This document shows, piece after piece, positions 43,497 through 52,454 of a stretch of DNA of 64,000 nucleotides. Below the pieces are notes generated by a model. The model saw only the letters and a list, made by a program, of their open reading frames with translations, was not told the DNA's origin and made no database searches. The stretch's first letter is position 1. Each line of letters begins with the position of its first letter. The DNA comes from Qipengyuania flava (GTDB lineage Bacteria > Pseudomonadota > Alphaproteobacteria > Sphingomonadales > Sphingomonadaceae), in the NCBI RefSeq assembly GCF_011762005.1, contig NZ_JAASQU010000002.1:496001-560000 (forward strand), given 5' to 3'. The translations under genes and the position numbers were made by a program.

Positions 43497-43525
43497 GGCG
43501 CGCGAGGGCTACTCGCGCGCCTTTT
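43497..43525 (+). terminator. Intrinsic terminator of rpmB
   Basis: GGCGCGCGAG (43497-43506), a five-base loop and CTCGCGCGCC (43512-43521) form a perfect 10 bp GC-rich stem followed by TTTT. It starts 44 bases after the rpmB stop. It overlaps the last codons of the convergent phytase-like gene. Confidence 0.82.
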
Positions 43526-44489
43526 CGCGTGGCTGCCAGCGAAGCTTGAGCAGCATGGTGCGCTGGAACGACATGAAATTGTCGTCCGAGATCAGCCAGA
43601 GGTGCATGCCATCCGCGTCTTCGGTAACCGCCAGCCCTTCGTAATTGTCGCGCGGAATCGCAGCGCCGAATTCGGCCAGCATGCGGGCCGCCACGATGCC
43701 GTCGGCATTCGGCGAATCCACATCCACCTCGGCGATCGCCGTATCGAAGCCGGGTGGCACACCCCAATCCAGCCGCCGCAAGAGCACCAGCGCACGTCCC
43801 TCGCCGGCAGGCGTCGCATCGACCGGGCGGTAGCCTGCGGGCAGGTCGATCACCACGCTTTGCGGCTCGGAATTCTCGACCGGGTCAGCGGCGAACAGCA
43901 CCGCCATATGGCGCGAGCCGCGCCAGCGCCGCGGACGCTCCTCGATCGCGAGGAACCGGCCATCGGACAGGCGTACCAGCGATTCGATCCCCGAATTGGC
44001 GGACCAGTCAGCCATCAATGCCGGAAAGACTTCCTCCCCCGGCCGGAGCGCGGAGTCGAGCCGGACGATCGAATTGCGATACTCATAACCCGCCCACACA
44101 ATGCCGCTGCCCGGATCGACCGCGAGCGATTCGAGGTCGCGCCCATTCTTGTAGGCAGTCTCATTGCTTTCGAAGGGGCCGAACACGCCGGGCCGCCGCC
44201 CGTGGTCGGGGCGGTCGAACTCGAGCCGGCGCCCGGTATCGGTGCCTGCGAGGAAACGGCCACCGGGAAGCGCCACCAGAGCTGAGAACCCACCGAACCG
44301 CAGCGGGTCGCCGCTCAATTCCCAGCCTTCGACCAGCGTGAAGGGGCCGCGCGAGACGCGCCGTGTTTCTATCGGCGTCAGCCGGACCTCGGCCTGCAAT
44401 GCGCGCGGCGGCGGCGGCGAGCGCAGCCAGGTGCCCGGTGCGAGCGCGCAAACGAGCGCGGTGGCAAGAAGAAGGCGCTTGGGGCGCAT
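43509..44489 (-). CDS. Esterase-like activity of phytase family protein, exported
   Basis: A 326-residue protein from the ATG at 44489; a longer frame to 44630 has no homology. The N-terminus is a signal-like stretch (MRPKRLLLATALVCALAPGTWL). The body is a beta-propeller-like sequence: FGGFSALVALPGGRFLAGTDTG, RDLESLAVDPGSGIVWAGYEYRNSIVRLD, GIESLVRLSDGRFLAIEE, and RDNYEGLAVTEDADGMHLWLISDDNF. The last segment (NxEGLAV..LWLxSDDN) is the hallmark of this family, whose substrate is often unknown despite the name. It is last in the run xseA, DUF2093, M23, this gene. Confidence 0.85.
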   Translation of the reverse strand: MRPKRLLLATALVCALAPGTWLRSPPPPRALQAEVRLTPIETRRVSRGPFTLVEGWELSGDPLRFGGFSALVALPGGRFLAGTDTGRRLEFDRPDHGRRPGVFGPFESNETAYKNGRDLESLAVDPGSGIVWAGYEYRNSIVRLDSALRPGEEVFPALMADWSANSGIESLVRLSDGRFLAIEERPRRWRGSRHMAVLFAADPVENSEPQSVVIDLPAGYRPVDATPAGEGRALVLLRRLDWGVPPGFDTAIAEVDVDSPNADGIVAARMLAEFGAAIPRDNYEGLAVTEDADGMHLWLISDDNFMSFQRTMLLKLRWQPREKARE

Positions 44490-44526
44490 GGGCCTTATCT
44501 GCAATCCGTTGCCGGGGACGAGCCGG

Positions 44527-45438
44527 TCAGCCCATCGGACCGGCGAAGAGGAGCGGGTCGAGCCGCGAATTGCGCCATTTGAGGCTCCAGTGCAGATGCG
44601 GCCCCGTGGCGCGGCCCGAGGCCCCGACATCGCCGATATGCTGCCCCTGCCGCACCATTTCGCCCTCGGTTACATAGAGCCTCGAACTGTGCAGGAAAGC
44701 GCTGTTGAGGCCCTGCCCATGATCGATGATCAGCAACTTGCCTTCGAGGCTGAAATCGTCGACCGCGAGCACCACGACGCCATCGGCAGGCGCCACATAG
44801 GGCGTTCCATTGCCAGGCGCGATATCGATCCCCGAATGATAGCTTCCCGGCTCCCCGCGATAGACACGCTGCGATCCGAAGCGGCCCGAGATGCGCCCGG
44901 TGACCGGCCAGATGAAATCCTGTCGCCAACCGCTTGCGCCGGTTTCTTCCAGGCGCGCATTCCAGATCGCGTCGAGTTCGGGCTGGCGGCGGCGCATGAA
45001 GCTGGCCGAAGCCCCGCCCGGGCGCCGCGCGACATTGATGTGTTCGATGTTCCATGCGCGCCGCGCGATGGCCAGCGGGCTCGAAATTGTCCGCCCGTCC
45101 GCCAGTCGCGCGGTGAGTTCGAGGGTTGCGGGCGCATCGCGATCGAACGCGGCGAAGAAGCGCCCCTCCTCGTCGAAGGTTATTTTCTCCTCGCCCAGCT
45201 GCGCTTCGCGCGTTCCCCCGGGAACTGTCCCCCGGATCCAGCCGCCCTGCTCGAGTTCGCCGTCGAAAGTGAACACCGCGGCGCGGGTCGGCGCGGGGCT
45301 GGGCGTCGGTGTCGGTGTCGGGGCAGGCGCTGCGCGCACCGGCTGCACCACTTCGGCGTTGCGCGACACATCCGCTTCCGCCGCAGGAACGCAGGCGGTG
45401 GCGAGCAGGACCAGCGGCGCAAGCCGCGCGGCAGTCAC
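44527..45438 (-). CDS. M23 family metallopeptidase, lipoprotein
   Basis: A 303-residue peptidoglycan endopeptidase starting at a GTG that overlaps the DUF2093 stop. The N-terminus is a lipoprotein signal ending LATAC (Cys16), followed by a threonine-proline linker (PTPTPTPSPAPT). A beta-rich middle domain (about 55-170) precedes the LytM core: SYHSGIDIAPGNGTPYVAPADGVVV (His and Asp ligands), LNSAFLHSSRLYV and GPHLHWSLKW (HxH ligands). All zinc residues are present, so it should be active in the periplasm. It is cotranscribed with xseA and DUF2093 genes. Confidence 0.93.
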   Translation of the reverse strand: MTAARLAPLVLLATACVPAAEADVSRNAEVVQPVRAAPAPTPTPTPSPAPTRAAVFTFDGELEQGGWIRGTVPGGTREAQLGEEKITFDEEGRFFAAFDRDAPATLELTARLADGRTISSPLAIARRAWNIEHINVARRPGGASASFMRRRQPELDAIWNARLEETGASGWRQDFIWPVTGRISGRFGSQRVYRGEPGSYHSGIDIAPGNGTPYVAPADGVVVLAVDDFSLEGKLLIIDHGQGLNSAFLHSSRLYVTEGEMVRQGQHIGDVGASGRATGPHLHWSLKWRNSRLDPLLFAGPMG

Positions 45439-45644
45439 GGTGCCAGCCGCTCGGTCGCCAGCTGTGCGCTGGCATAGGCCTCCTGGTGCTCGACCGACCA
45501 GTAGCGCAATTCCTCGAGCGGGATCGGCACGCCGCTCATCGCGCAAAACACGTGATTGCCGGGGCGCAGCACGCGAAAGCCTGACGGGCCGTATTGCAGC
45601 TTGGCCTCGCCATTCGACGGGCCCGAATTCTTGTTCATCAGCAT
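45435..45644 (-). CDS. DUF2093 family small protein
   Basis: A 69-residue soluble protein with the strongly conserved core AKLQYGPSGFRVLRPGNHVFCAMSGVPIPLEELRYWSVEHQEAY. That is the DUF2093 pattern, found across alphaproteobacteria, usually beside xseA. Function is unknown. The short N-terminus is asparagine-rich. AAGG lies eight bases before the ATG at 45644. It sits 23 bases after xseA and overlaps the M23 gene by four bases. Confidence 0.9.
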   Translation of the reverse strand: MLMNKNSGPSNGEAKLQYGPSGFRVLRPGNHVFCAMSGVPIPLEELRYWSVEHQEAYASAQLATERLAP

Positions 45645-45667
45645 GGCGGCGCCTTAGCAGGTGGACC

Positions 45668-47149
45668 TTAGCCGAACAAATCATCCTGCGCTGGCGCGGT
45701 TCCGCTATCCCGCACGCGGCGGCGCGGCGCGGCGCGGGACGGCTGGGGAGGGGGCGAGGGAGGAGGCGTCTCGCCGGGTGCCACCTGCAGATCGCCGTCG
45801 CGGAATTTGAGCGTAAGGCTGGGCTGGGCCGCCGCGGCCGCGCGATCGGTCAGTGTCGTGCCATCCGGCCCCGTGACGCGGATATAGCCGCGCGCCAGCA
45901 CCGTATCGGGATCGAGCGACCGCATCACCCTTTGCAGGGCGGCCAGCCGCTCGCGTCGCTCGGCCAGCGGACGCTCGACCAGTGCAGGAGACAGCTTCTG
46001 TCCCGCCAGCGCGCGGTGCGCCTCGCGCAGGTTCCGCTCGAGCACCGCCGGGCCGAGCCGCAGGTTGGATAGCCTCTCGCGTCCCTGTGCCGCCCGATCA
46101 CGCAGGCCGCGGCGCAGCCGCTCGGCGAGTTCGTCGAGCGCCTGTGCATGGGGCTGAAGCAGCGCTTCGCGTGCCGGCAGCCGCTCCGCCCGCGCTTGCA
46201 ATCGTTCGCGGCCAAGCTGCACCGGGCGCAGGATCGCTCGCTTCTTGCGCGCCTCGTAATCGGCCAGAACCGCAGCGAGTTCACCACGGACCGGGACCGC
46301 CATTTCCGCCGCGGCGGTGGGGGTGGGTGCGCGCCGGTCGGCGGCATAGTCTGCCAGCGTGGTGTCGGTCTCGTGACCGACCGCGCTGATCGTGGGAATG
46401 GCGCTATCCGCGATAGCGCGCACCACGACCTCCTCGTTGAAGCTCCACAGGTCCTCGATCGAACCGCCGCCGCGCGCCACGATCACCAGATCGGGGCGGT
46501 CTGGATGATGCTCCGGCATGGCGGAGAAACCGCGCACTGCGCCGGCAACCTGCTCCGCCGCGCCCTGTCCCTGGACCAGCACGGGCCACACGATCACCCT
46601 GCTGGGGAAGCGATCCGCAAGCCGATGGAGGATATCGCGAATCACCGCGCTCGTTGGCGAGGTGACCACACCGATGGTCCGAGGGAGGAAGGGCAGCGCG
46701 CGCTTGCGTTCCGAAGCGAACAGGCCTTCGGCAGCCAGCCGCGCGCGGGTTTTCTCGAGCAGCGCCAGCAAGGCACCCTCGCCTGCCAGCTCCATCCGCT
46801 CGATCACGATCTGGTACTTCGATCGCCCGGGATAGGTGGTCAGTTTGCCACTCGCGACGACTTCGAGCCCGTCTTCGGGCTGGAACGGCAGTCGCTGGGT
46901 GTTGCCTCGCCACATGACCCCGTCGAGCACCGCCTTTTCGTCCTTGAGCGCGCAATACATGTGGCCGCTCGCCGCGCGCTTCACCCCCGACAGCTCGCCG
47001 CGCAAGCGGACGAAACCGAACCGATCCTCGACGGTGCGCTTGAGCGCCTGCGAAATTTCGCTGACCGTCAGCGGCTCGGCGTTGTCGCCCGAGCGCCCCT
47101 TCGCTACCAGTCCGGCATCTTCGGGTTCTGACGGGAAGTGGCTGGCCAT
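45668..47149 (-). CDS. xseA: Exodeoxyribonuclease VII large subunit
   Basis: XseA, with small subunit XseB, degrades single-stranded DNA in both directions. The 493-residue protein has the N-terminal OB fold ([50 protein letters not shown]) and the catalytic core with [38 protein letters not shown] and [29 protein letters not shown] long coiled-coil region follows. The C-terminal 45 residues are proline- and arginine-rich. The start codon at 47149 overlaps the divergent purD start codon by two bases. The frame continues upstream but without homology. xseB is not in the window. Confidence 0.95.
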   Translation of the reverse strand: MASHFPSEPEDAGLVAKGRSGDNAEPLTVSEISQALKRTVEDRFGFVRLRGELSGVKRAASGHMYCALKDEKAVLDGVMWRGNTQRLPFQPEDGLEVVASGKLTTYPGRSKYQIVIERMELAGEGALLALLEKTRARLAAEGLFASERKRALPFLPRTIGVVTSPTSAVIRDILHRLADRFPSRVIVWPVLVQGQGAAEQVAGAVRGFSAMPEHHPDRPDLVIVARGGGSIEDLWSFNEEVVVRAIADSAIPTISAVGHETDTTLADYAADRRAPTPTAAAEMAVPVRGELAAVLADYEARKKRAILRPVQLGRERLQARAERLPAREALLQPHAQALDELAERLRRGLRDRAAQGRERLSNLRLGPAVLERNLREAHRALAGQKLSPALVERPLAERRERLAALQRVMRSLDPDTVLARGYIRVTGPDGTTLTDRAAAAAQPSLTLKFRDGDLQVAPGETPPPSPPPQPSRAAPRRRVRDSGTAPAQDDLFG

Positions 47150-48422
47150 GAATATCCTTTTGCTTGGCTCGGGTGGGCGCGAGCATGCGCTTGCATGGAA
47201 ATTGGCGCAATCGCCGCTGTGCGACAAACTGTGGGCGGCGCCGGGCAACCCGGGCATCGCACAGCATGCCGAATGCACCGCGCTCGACGTGGCGGACCAC
47301 GAGGCCGTCGTGGCCTTCTGCAGCGACCACGCGATCGGCCTGGTGGTGATCGGGCCCGAAGCACCACTGGTCGACGGGCTTGCCGATTCGCTGCGTGTGG
47401 CGGGGATCGACACCTTCGGCCCCTCGCGCGAGGCGGCGCAGCTCGAAGGCAGCAAGGGCTTCACCAAGGAGCTGTGCCAGCGCGCCAATATTCCCACCGC
47501 GCGTTACGAACGCTGCGTTTCGCTCGAACAGGCGTGGGGCGCGCTCAAGCGCTTCGATCCGCCTTTCGTGCTCAAGGCCGATGGACTGGCCGCGGGCAAG
47601 GGCGTGGTGATTGCCGAAACCTATGAAGAGGCCCAGCACGCGCTCGACGAGATGTTCGACGGCAAATTCGGCAGCGCGGGCAGCGAGGTGGTGATCGAGC
47701 AATTTCTCATGGGCGAGGAAGCGAGCTTCTTCGCGCTGACGGATGGCTCGGCGATCGTCCCCATCGGCACCGCTCAGGATCACAAGCGCGTGGGCGAGGG
47801 CGACACCGGACCCAATACCGGCGGCATGGGCGCCTATTCCCCCGCCCCGGTGCTGAGCGAAGCGCTACAGGCACAGGTCATGCGCGAGATCGTCGAGCCA
47901 ACGGTGCGCACCTTGGCCGCCGAGGGTACGCCCTATTCGGGTGTGCTCTATGCCGGGCTGATGCTGACCAAGGACGGCCCGCAACTGATCGAATACAATG
48001 CGCGCTTCGGCGATCCCGAATGCCAGGTGCTGATGATGCGGCTGGAAAGCGATCTGGTCGAACTGATGAAGGCCTGCGCGCAAGGGCGCTTGGGCGACAT
48101 CGGCGAGCCGGTGCTATCCGACGATTTCGCGCTGATCGTGGTTATGGCGGCCGAGGGCTACCCCGGCACGCCAAAGAAGGGCGGCACGATCGCTCTGGGC
48201 GAGGCCGAGGCCGGCGGCGCCAAGGTCTTCCACGCCGGCACGAAGCTCGAGGGCGAAACATTGACCAGCAGCGGCGGCCGCGTACTCAATATCACGGCGC
48301 GCGGGGCCAGCGCCACCGACGCGCAGGCGAAAGCCTATGAAGCGGTCGATGCGATCAGCTTCCCCGACGGCTTCTGCCGCCGCGACATCGGCCAGCGTGA
48401 GGTGCGGCGGGAGCGGGGTTGA
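47148..48422 (+). CDS. purD: Phosphoribosylamine-glycine ligase
   Basis: PurD joins glycine to phosphoribosylamine using ATP, step two of purine synthesis. The 424-residue protein starts [39 protein letters not shown], has [36 protein letters not shown] in the ATP-grasp region, [26 protein letters not shown] and [13 protein letters not shown]. All active-site motifs are intact. Its ATG overlaps the divergent xseA start by two bases, so the promoters of the two genes must lie inside each other's coding regions. The stop at 48422 is followed 35 bases later by the HTH/EF-hand gene. Confidence 0.98.
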   Translation: MNILLLGSGGREHALAWKLAQSPLCDKLWAAPGNPGIAQHAECTALDVADHEAVVAFCSDHAIGLVVIGPEAPLVDGLADSLRVAGIDTFGPSREAAQLEGSKGFTKELCQRANIPTARYERCVSLEQAWGALKRFDPPFVLKADGLAAGKGVVIAETYEEAQHALDEMFDGKFGSAGSEVVIEQFLMGEEASFFALTDGSAIVPIGTAQDHKRVGEGDTGPNTGGMGAYSPAPVLSEALQAQVMREIVEPTVRTLAAEGTPYSGVLYAGLMLTKDGPQLIEYNARFGDPECQVLMMRLESDLVELMKACAQGRLGDIGEPVLSDDFALIVVMAAEGYPGTPKKGGTIALGEAEAGGAKVFHAGTKLEGETLTSSGGRVLNITARGASATDAQAKAYEAVDAISFPDGFCRRDIGQREVRRERG

Positions 48423-48457
48423 AGAGCGATCAGATTGCACCCCCCGGAAAACGCCAT

Positions 48458-49132
48458 ATGAAACCTGACGACCCGGTTCTCAGGCTGACTGAGAACGAGA
48501 AGGTTTGCCTGCGCCGAAAGATGCTGCCGGAAACTTCGAAGGAGGTCGCCCGCGCGCTCGATATTTCGACGCATGCGGTCGACAAGCGATTGAAAACGGC
48601 GCGCCTCAAGCTGGGGGTCTCGACGACGCTTGATGCCGCCCGCATCCTCGCAGAGCACGAGAATCGCGACCAATCTCTGGTACCCCAGAAAATGGACCTT
48701 CCCGCCCCGCAAATTCAAAACCAATCTCTCCCGGGGATGAAGGGGAAGAACCTCTTCCTCCTCGGTACTGGATTGGGAGGGATGGCTATGATCGCAGGCA
48801 TATTGGTGCTCATCTTTCAGGCGGTGACTTCGGCCCCGGCTCAGCAAGCCACCACGGTGACCGAGGCCGAGGAGTTTCTGTCGCGCAGTTTCCAGCTGAA
48901 CGACAAAGACGGCTCGGGCTTTATCGAGAGCGGCGAGCAACCTCCGATGAAAATACGCCGTATCGAAAACGACGGTAGTCGGAGCCGACAGCGGTTGGCC
49001 GACGCTGACACATGGATCGATGCGTTCGACAATAATGGCGACCAGCGAGTCAGCCGCGAGGAATACATCGCGCGTCTTCTCCCCAGTGTTCTCGAACAGG
49101 GCATTCCGGCGGGTTGGAAGCGAGCGCAGTAG
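48458..49132 (+). CDS. Membrane-anchored HTH protein with two extracytoplasmic EF-hands
   Basis: A 224-residue protein from the ATG at 48458 (GGAAA upstream); a TTG at 48419 overlapping purD is the alternative. Residues of about 9-65 are a LuxR/sigma-region-4 type helix-turn-helix (LTENEKVCLRRKMLPETSKEVARALDISTHAVDKRLKTARLKLGV). One membrane helix covers about 98-121 (LFLLGTGLGGMAMIAGILVLIF). The part outside carries two perfect 12-residue EF loops, DKDGSGFIESGE (149-160) and DNNGDQRVSREE (191-202). There is no phosphoreceiver or autoinducer domain. The natural reading is a one-component regulator that senses calcium across the membrane. That function is inference; the domain order is direct. 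Codon use is like its neighbours. Confidence 0.82.
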   Translation: MKPDDPVLRLTENEKVCLRRKMLPETSKEVARALDISTHAVDKRLKTARLKLGVSTTLDAARILAEHENRDQSLVPQKMDLPAPQIQNQSLPGMKGKNLFLLGTGLGGMAMIAGILVLIFQAVTSAPAQQATTVTEAEEFLSRSFQLNDKDGSGFIESGEQPPMKIRRIENDGSRSRQRLADADTWIDAFDNNGDQRVSREEYIARLLPSVLEQGIPAGWKRAQ

Positions 49133-49194
49133 CGGTAGGCCGTGTGGGGCCGGACGAGGCCCCTGCCGCTCGGCCCAATTAGAACACCCTGCAC

Positions 49195-49221
49195 GTCACC
49201 CCGGATCAAGGCCGGAGTGAC
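49195..49221. repeat. Short palindromic repeat between convergent genes
   Basis: GTCACCCCGG (49195-49204) and CCGGAGTGAC (49212-49221) form a stem with one mismatch and a 7-base loop. It lies between the HTH/EF-hand gene and the convergent adenosine-kinase-like gene. GTCAC-CCCGG...CCGG-GTGAC units are common REP-type repeats and can act as bidirectional transcription barriers. Confidence 0.6.
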
Positions 49222-49236
49222 CTGAAAGTAGCTTAA

Positions 49237-50232
49237 TTAGCCCAGTTTCTCGGCAACCAGCGCCTTTAGGTCAGCTTCGCTGCGGGCGCCGTAGTGCGAG
49301 ATGATCTCGGCGGCGCAGATGGCGCCCATGCGCAGGCAGGTTTCGAGGTTCTCGCCGCGCGCATGGCCGGTGAGGAAGCCCGCTGCGAAGAGATCGCCCG
49401 CGCCGGTAGTGTCGACGACCTTGTCGATCGGTTCGGCGGCAATTTCGGCGCGCGTGCCGTTGGCGATGCCCACCGCGCCCTTGGCGCTGCGTGTGGCGAC
49501 CAGCACGGGGACCTTGTCCTGCAGCATGGCGAGCCCCGCGTCGAAATCCGCTTCGCCGGTCAGCGTCGCCAGTTCGCTTTCATTGACGAAGAGGATGTCG
49601 ATCTTGCCCTCTTCGATCAGCGCGCGGAAATCGTCGCCATGGCGGTCGATGACGAAGCTCTCGCTCGCGGTAAAGGCGACCTTGCGACCGGCATCGCGTG
49701 CAACCTCGATCGCCCGGCGCATCGCGCTGCGCGGCTCTTCGGGGTCCCACAGATAGCCTTCGAGGTAGAGGATGCCCGCGCTGGCAATGAGTTCGTCATC
49801 GAGCGCCGCGGGCGGGAGGAACTGGCTGGCCCCGAGGAAAGTGTTCATCGTCCGCTCGCCATCGGGCGTGACGAATATGAGGCAGCGCGCGGTCGAGGGC
49901 TGGCCTTCACGCGCAGGTGTGTCGAAATCGATTCCGACTGCGCGGATGTCGTGGCTGAAGACGTCGCCGAGCTGGTCGGTCGCTACCTGGCCGACGAACG
50001 CGCATTGCGCACCGAGCGCGCTCATCCCGGCAAGCGTGTTCGCCGCCGATCCGCCGGAGATTTCCTTGGCCGGGCCCATCGCGTCGTAAAGGCGGCGTGC
50101 GCCGTCCTCATCGACCAGCGTCATCCCGCCCTTGTTGAGGCCGAGCTCGTCGATCAGCTCCTCATCGCAGGGGGCCATCACGTCAACGATGGCGTTGCCG
50201 ATGGCGATTACGTCGTAGCGGGGGTCGGTCAT
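49237..50232 (-). CDS. PfkB family carbohydrate/nucleoside kinase, adenosine kinase-like
   Basis: A 331-residue ribokinase-fold kinase. The N-terminus YDVIAIGNAIVDVMAP and the GGSAANTLAGMSALGAQCAFVGQVATDQLG segment are typical of adenosine kinase-like PfkB enzymes. GERTMNTFLGAS and FVNESELATLTG follow. The catalytic motif DTTGAGDLFAAGFL has the anion hole and the general base aspartate. Many sphingomonad homologues are annotated as adenosine kinase; ribose or other nucleoside substrates are possible. It is transcribed alone, diverging from the EI24-family gene. Confidence 0.88.
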   Translation of the reverse strand: MTDPRYDVIAIGNAIVDVMAPCDEELIDELGLNKGGMTLVDEDGARRLYDAMGPAKEISGGSAANTLAGMSALGAQCAFVGQVATDQLGDVFSHDIRAVGIDFDTPAREGQPSTARCLIFVTPDGERTMNTFLGASQFLPPAALDDELIASAGILYLEGYLWDPEEPRSAMRRAIEVARDAGRKVAFTASESFVIDRHGDDFRALIEEGKIDILFVNESELATLTGEADFDAGLAMLQDKVPVLVATRSAKGAVGIANGTRAEIAAEPIDKVVDTTGAGDLFAAGFLTGHARGENLETCLRMGAICAAEIISHYGARSEADLKALVAEKLG

Positions 50233-50344
50233 GGATACTCCGGGAGAAGGGCAGTCGGTGCGTCGGGCGCGGTTAGCGGCTCATCGCGCAAAGGCCAAGG
50301 CTGGCGTTGACTTGGCCAGGCACGGCGCGCATCGCTCGGGTTCG

Positions 50345-51037
50345 ATGATGTCGCTGCCCCGCGCCCTTGCCCTTGCGCTCGCCCAGCTTGGCGACCCGGC
50401 CATTCTCAGGGTGCTCGGCAAGACCACGGCGATCACGCTGGCAATTTTCCTGCTTGGCGGCGTGGCACTGTACGTGGGTTTGGAAACCGCGATCGACAGC
50501 GCCACGAGCATGGAAACCGGCGGGCTAGGCGCGCTGGCCGCGGCGGCGGGCACGCTTGTCGCCGGCTGGTTCCTGTTTCGCGTCGTCGCGCTGTTCGTGT
50601 TGCAATTCCATGCCGACGAAGTTGTCCGCGCGGTCGAGGCGCGCCATTATCCGCAGTCCGCCAATGCGGCGCGGCAACCCGGCTTCGGCGAAGAAATGGG
50701 GCATGCGCTGCGCTCGCTGGGGCGCACGCTTCTTGCCAATCTGCTGGCGCTGCCGGTGGCCGGCCTCCTGCTGGCGACCGGGCTGGGCGCAGCCGCGGTC
50801 TTCGTTGCCGTCAATGCGCTTCTGGTCGGTCGCGAACTGCAGGACGCGGTGTGGCTGCGCTATCGCGATCAGGCCGGCGAGCGCGCACCGCTGGACGCCG
50901 GAACGCGTTTCCTGCTCGGATTGGTGGTGGTCGGAGTCCTCGCCATACCTTTCCTCAACCTTCTTGCCCCGATATTGGGCGCTGCCAGCGCAACCCACTT
51001 GGTGCATCGCGCCCGAGAGAAAGACATGCATGCGTAA
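50345..51037 (+). CDS. EI24/CysZ-like integral membrane protein
   Basis: A 230-residue inner-membrane protein from the ATG at 50345 (MMSLPRAL); the longer frame to 50231 lacks similarity. Four or more hydrophobic stretches are seen (ITLAIFLLGGVALYVGL, GLGALAAAAGTLVAGWFLFRVVALFVLQF, LLANLLALPVAGLLLATGLGAAAVFVAVNALLVG, FLLGLVVVGVLAIPFLNLLAPILGAASATHLVH). NALLVGRELQDAVWLRYRD and PFLNLLAPILGAASATH match the EI24/CysZ pattern. CysZ is a sulfate transporter, but the family is broader and the substrate here is unknown. It overlaps the next gene by eight bases. Confidence 0.83.
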   Translation: MMSLPRALALALAQLGDPAILRVLGKTTAITLAIFLLGGVALYVGLETAIDSATSMETGGLGALAAAAGTLVAGWFLFRVVALFVLQFHADEVVRAVEARHYPQSANAARQPGFGEEMGHALRSLGRTLLANLLALPVAGLLLATGLGAAAVFVAVNALLVGRELQDAVWLRYRDQAGERAPLDAGTRFLLGLVVVGVLAIPFLNLLAPILGAASATHLVHRAREKDMHA

Positions 51038-51446
51038 AGCCGTTCTCTTCCTGCTCCCGCTGCTGGGCGCTTGCGCCACCGGACCGGTTCCGGGAAGCAC
51101 GCCGCCTGCACGGCAAACTCCCTCTGCACCGCCCCCGCAAGACGTGCGCGTGGCACCCTCGACACCGGAGTTTCGAGCCCCGCGGGTGATGAATGTCCGC
51201 GGGCTCGAGGGCGTGATCGGGCGTAACGAAACCGCGCTTGCCAACCTCTTCGGCGCCCCGCGACTCAATGTCACCGAAGGCGACGCGAAGAAGCTGCAAT
51301 TCACCGGCGAGGCCTGCGTGCTCGATGTCTATCTTTATCCCTTGCGGCCCGGCGGCGAACCCAGCGCGACCTATGTCGATGCACGCCGCGCCAGCGACGG
51401 TCTGGATGTCGATCGCGCCGCTTGCGTACGCGCTCTGCGCCGCTAA
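51030..51446 (+). CDS. Small lipoprotein of unknown function
   Basis: A 138-residue protein with a lipoprotein signal MRKAVLFLLPLLGAC (Cys15). A proline-rich spacer (GPVPGSTPPARQTPSAPPPQ) leads to a conserved-looking domain with VRGLEGVIGRNETALANLFGAPRLNVTEGDAKKLQFTGEACVLDVYLYP. The end is ARRASDGLDVDRAACVRALRR. The GLExxIGxxExxLxxxFGxPxLxxxEGxAxxxQF pattern is one I have seen in sphingomonad hypothetical lipoproteins, with two cysteines that may pair. It is coupled to the EI24-family gene (8-base overlap). Function is unknown. Confidence 0.8.
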   Translation: MRKAVLFLLPLLGACATGPVPGSTPPARQTPSAPPPQDVRVAPSTPEFRAPRVMNVRGLEGVIGRNETALANLFGAPRLNVTEGDAKKLQFTGEACVLDVYLYPLRPGGEPSATYVDARRASDGLDVDRAACVRALRR

Positions 51447-51506
51447 CCCGCTTTTAAGCATGCAGGCGTAGATCGGTCCGCAACAGATTGCGGGAGTTCG
51501 ATCCAT

Positions 51507-52436
51507 ATGAGCGTGCATTTCGGTGAACTGGCGAAGAAAGTCGGCGCCAACGGGAAGGTGTCGGCGGAGGAAATACTCGTCCTGCGCCGCGAAGCCTGGC
51601 CTGACGGACGCATTTCGCAGGCCGAGGCTGAGGCGATTTTTGCGCTCGACCGCCAGCTGGAGAGCAAGAGCAGCGAATGGGTCGATTTCTTTGTCGAAGC
51701 GCTGGGCGAGTATGTCGTCAATCAGCGCGCGCCGGCGGGCTATGTCGATCGTGAGAACGCGTCATGGCTGATGATGCAGATCGACCATGACGGGTCGCTG
51801 TGTTCGATGTCCGAAGTCGAGCTGCTGGTCCGCGTGTTCGAACGTGCGAGCAACGTCCCGCAGGCGCTCAAGGACTATGCGATCTCGCAGATGGAACTGG
51901 CGGTTCTCGAGGGGACGGGTCCGACGCGCGATGGCGGGCAACTCGCTGCGGGGAACGTCACTGCAGCCGAGGTGAAGCTGCTGCGCCGCGCAATCTTCGC
52001 ACCGGCGAGCGAGCGTCAGGCGGCGGTCGGCCGGAAAGAGGCCGAAATGCTGTTCCGGTTGAAGGATGCAACGCTTGAGGCCGACAATGCACCCGAATGG
52101 CAGCAATTGTTCGTCCAGGGTGTGGCGAATTACCTGCAAGGATACAGCGACAGCAATGCGCAGATCAGCCATGAACGCGCGCAAGAGCTCGAGCACTTCA
52201 TGAACGAATCGCGCTCAAGCGTGGGCGGGTTCCTCGGCCGAATGGCGAAAGCCTCGCCCGCTGCGTTCGGCCAGGTTTTCGGGCGGCGCGATAACGGTAC
52301 GTCGCGGCTCGAAGACGTGGTTGCCGCCGAAGCGGTCACGCATGCCGAACGCGAATGGCTCGATGCGCAGATCGATGCGGACGGCCGGGTCGACGCTTAC
52401 GAGCGCGCGCTGCTCGATTTTCTCGCCGAGGACTGA
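51507..52436 (+). CDS. Protein with repeated DGxIxxxE (TerB-like) motifs, unknown function
   Basis: A 309-residue soluble, acidic, helical protein without signal peptide. It shows an internal duplication. Residues of about 15-95 (NGKVSAEEILVLRR, AEAEAIFALDRQLESKSSEW, FVEALGEYVV) resemble 148-235 (AAGNVTAAEVKLLRR, KEAEMLFRLKDATLEADNAPEW, FVQGVANYLQ). Motifs of the DGxIsxxE type recur at about 15, 33, 94, 150 and 290 (ADGRVDAYERALLDF), recalling the metal-binding TerB fold, though not identical to it. The function is unknown. TerB proteins are linked to tellurite and stress responses. It is transcribed alone and converges on sufA with 18 bases between. Confidence 0.7.
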   Translation: MSVHFGELAKKVGANGKVSAEEILVLRREAWPDGRISQAEAEAIFALDRQLESKSSEWVDFFVEALGEYVVNQRAPAGYVDRENASWLMMQIDHDGSLCSMSEVELLVRVFERASNVPQALKDYAISQMELAVLEGTGPTRDGGQLAAGNVTAAEVKLLRRAIFAPASERQAAVGRKEAEMLFRLKDATLEADNAPEWQQLFVQGVANYLQGYSDSNAQISHERAQELEHFMNESRSSVGGFLGRMAKASPAAFGQVFGRRDNGTSRLEDVVAAEAVTHAEREWLDAQIDADGRVDAYERALLDFLAED

Positions 52437-52454
52437 CGCGGGCCGCTGCGGCGC

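Noticed and set aside
48419-48457. TTG start overlapping the purD stop for the HTH/EF-hand gene
   Set aside because: The added 13 residues are unstructured, and the ATG at 48458 has GGAAA upstream, so the later start was preferred.
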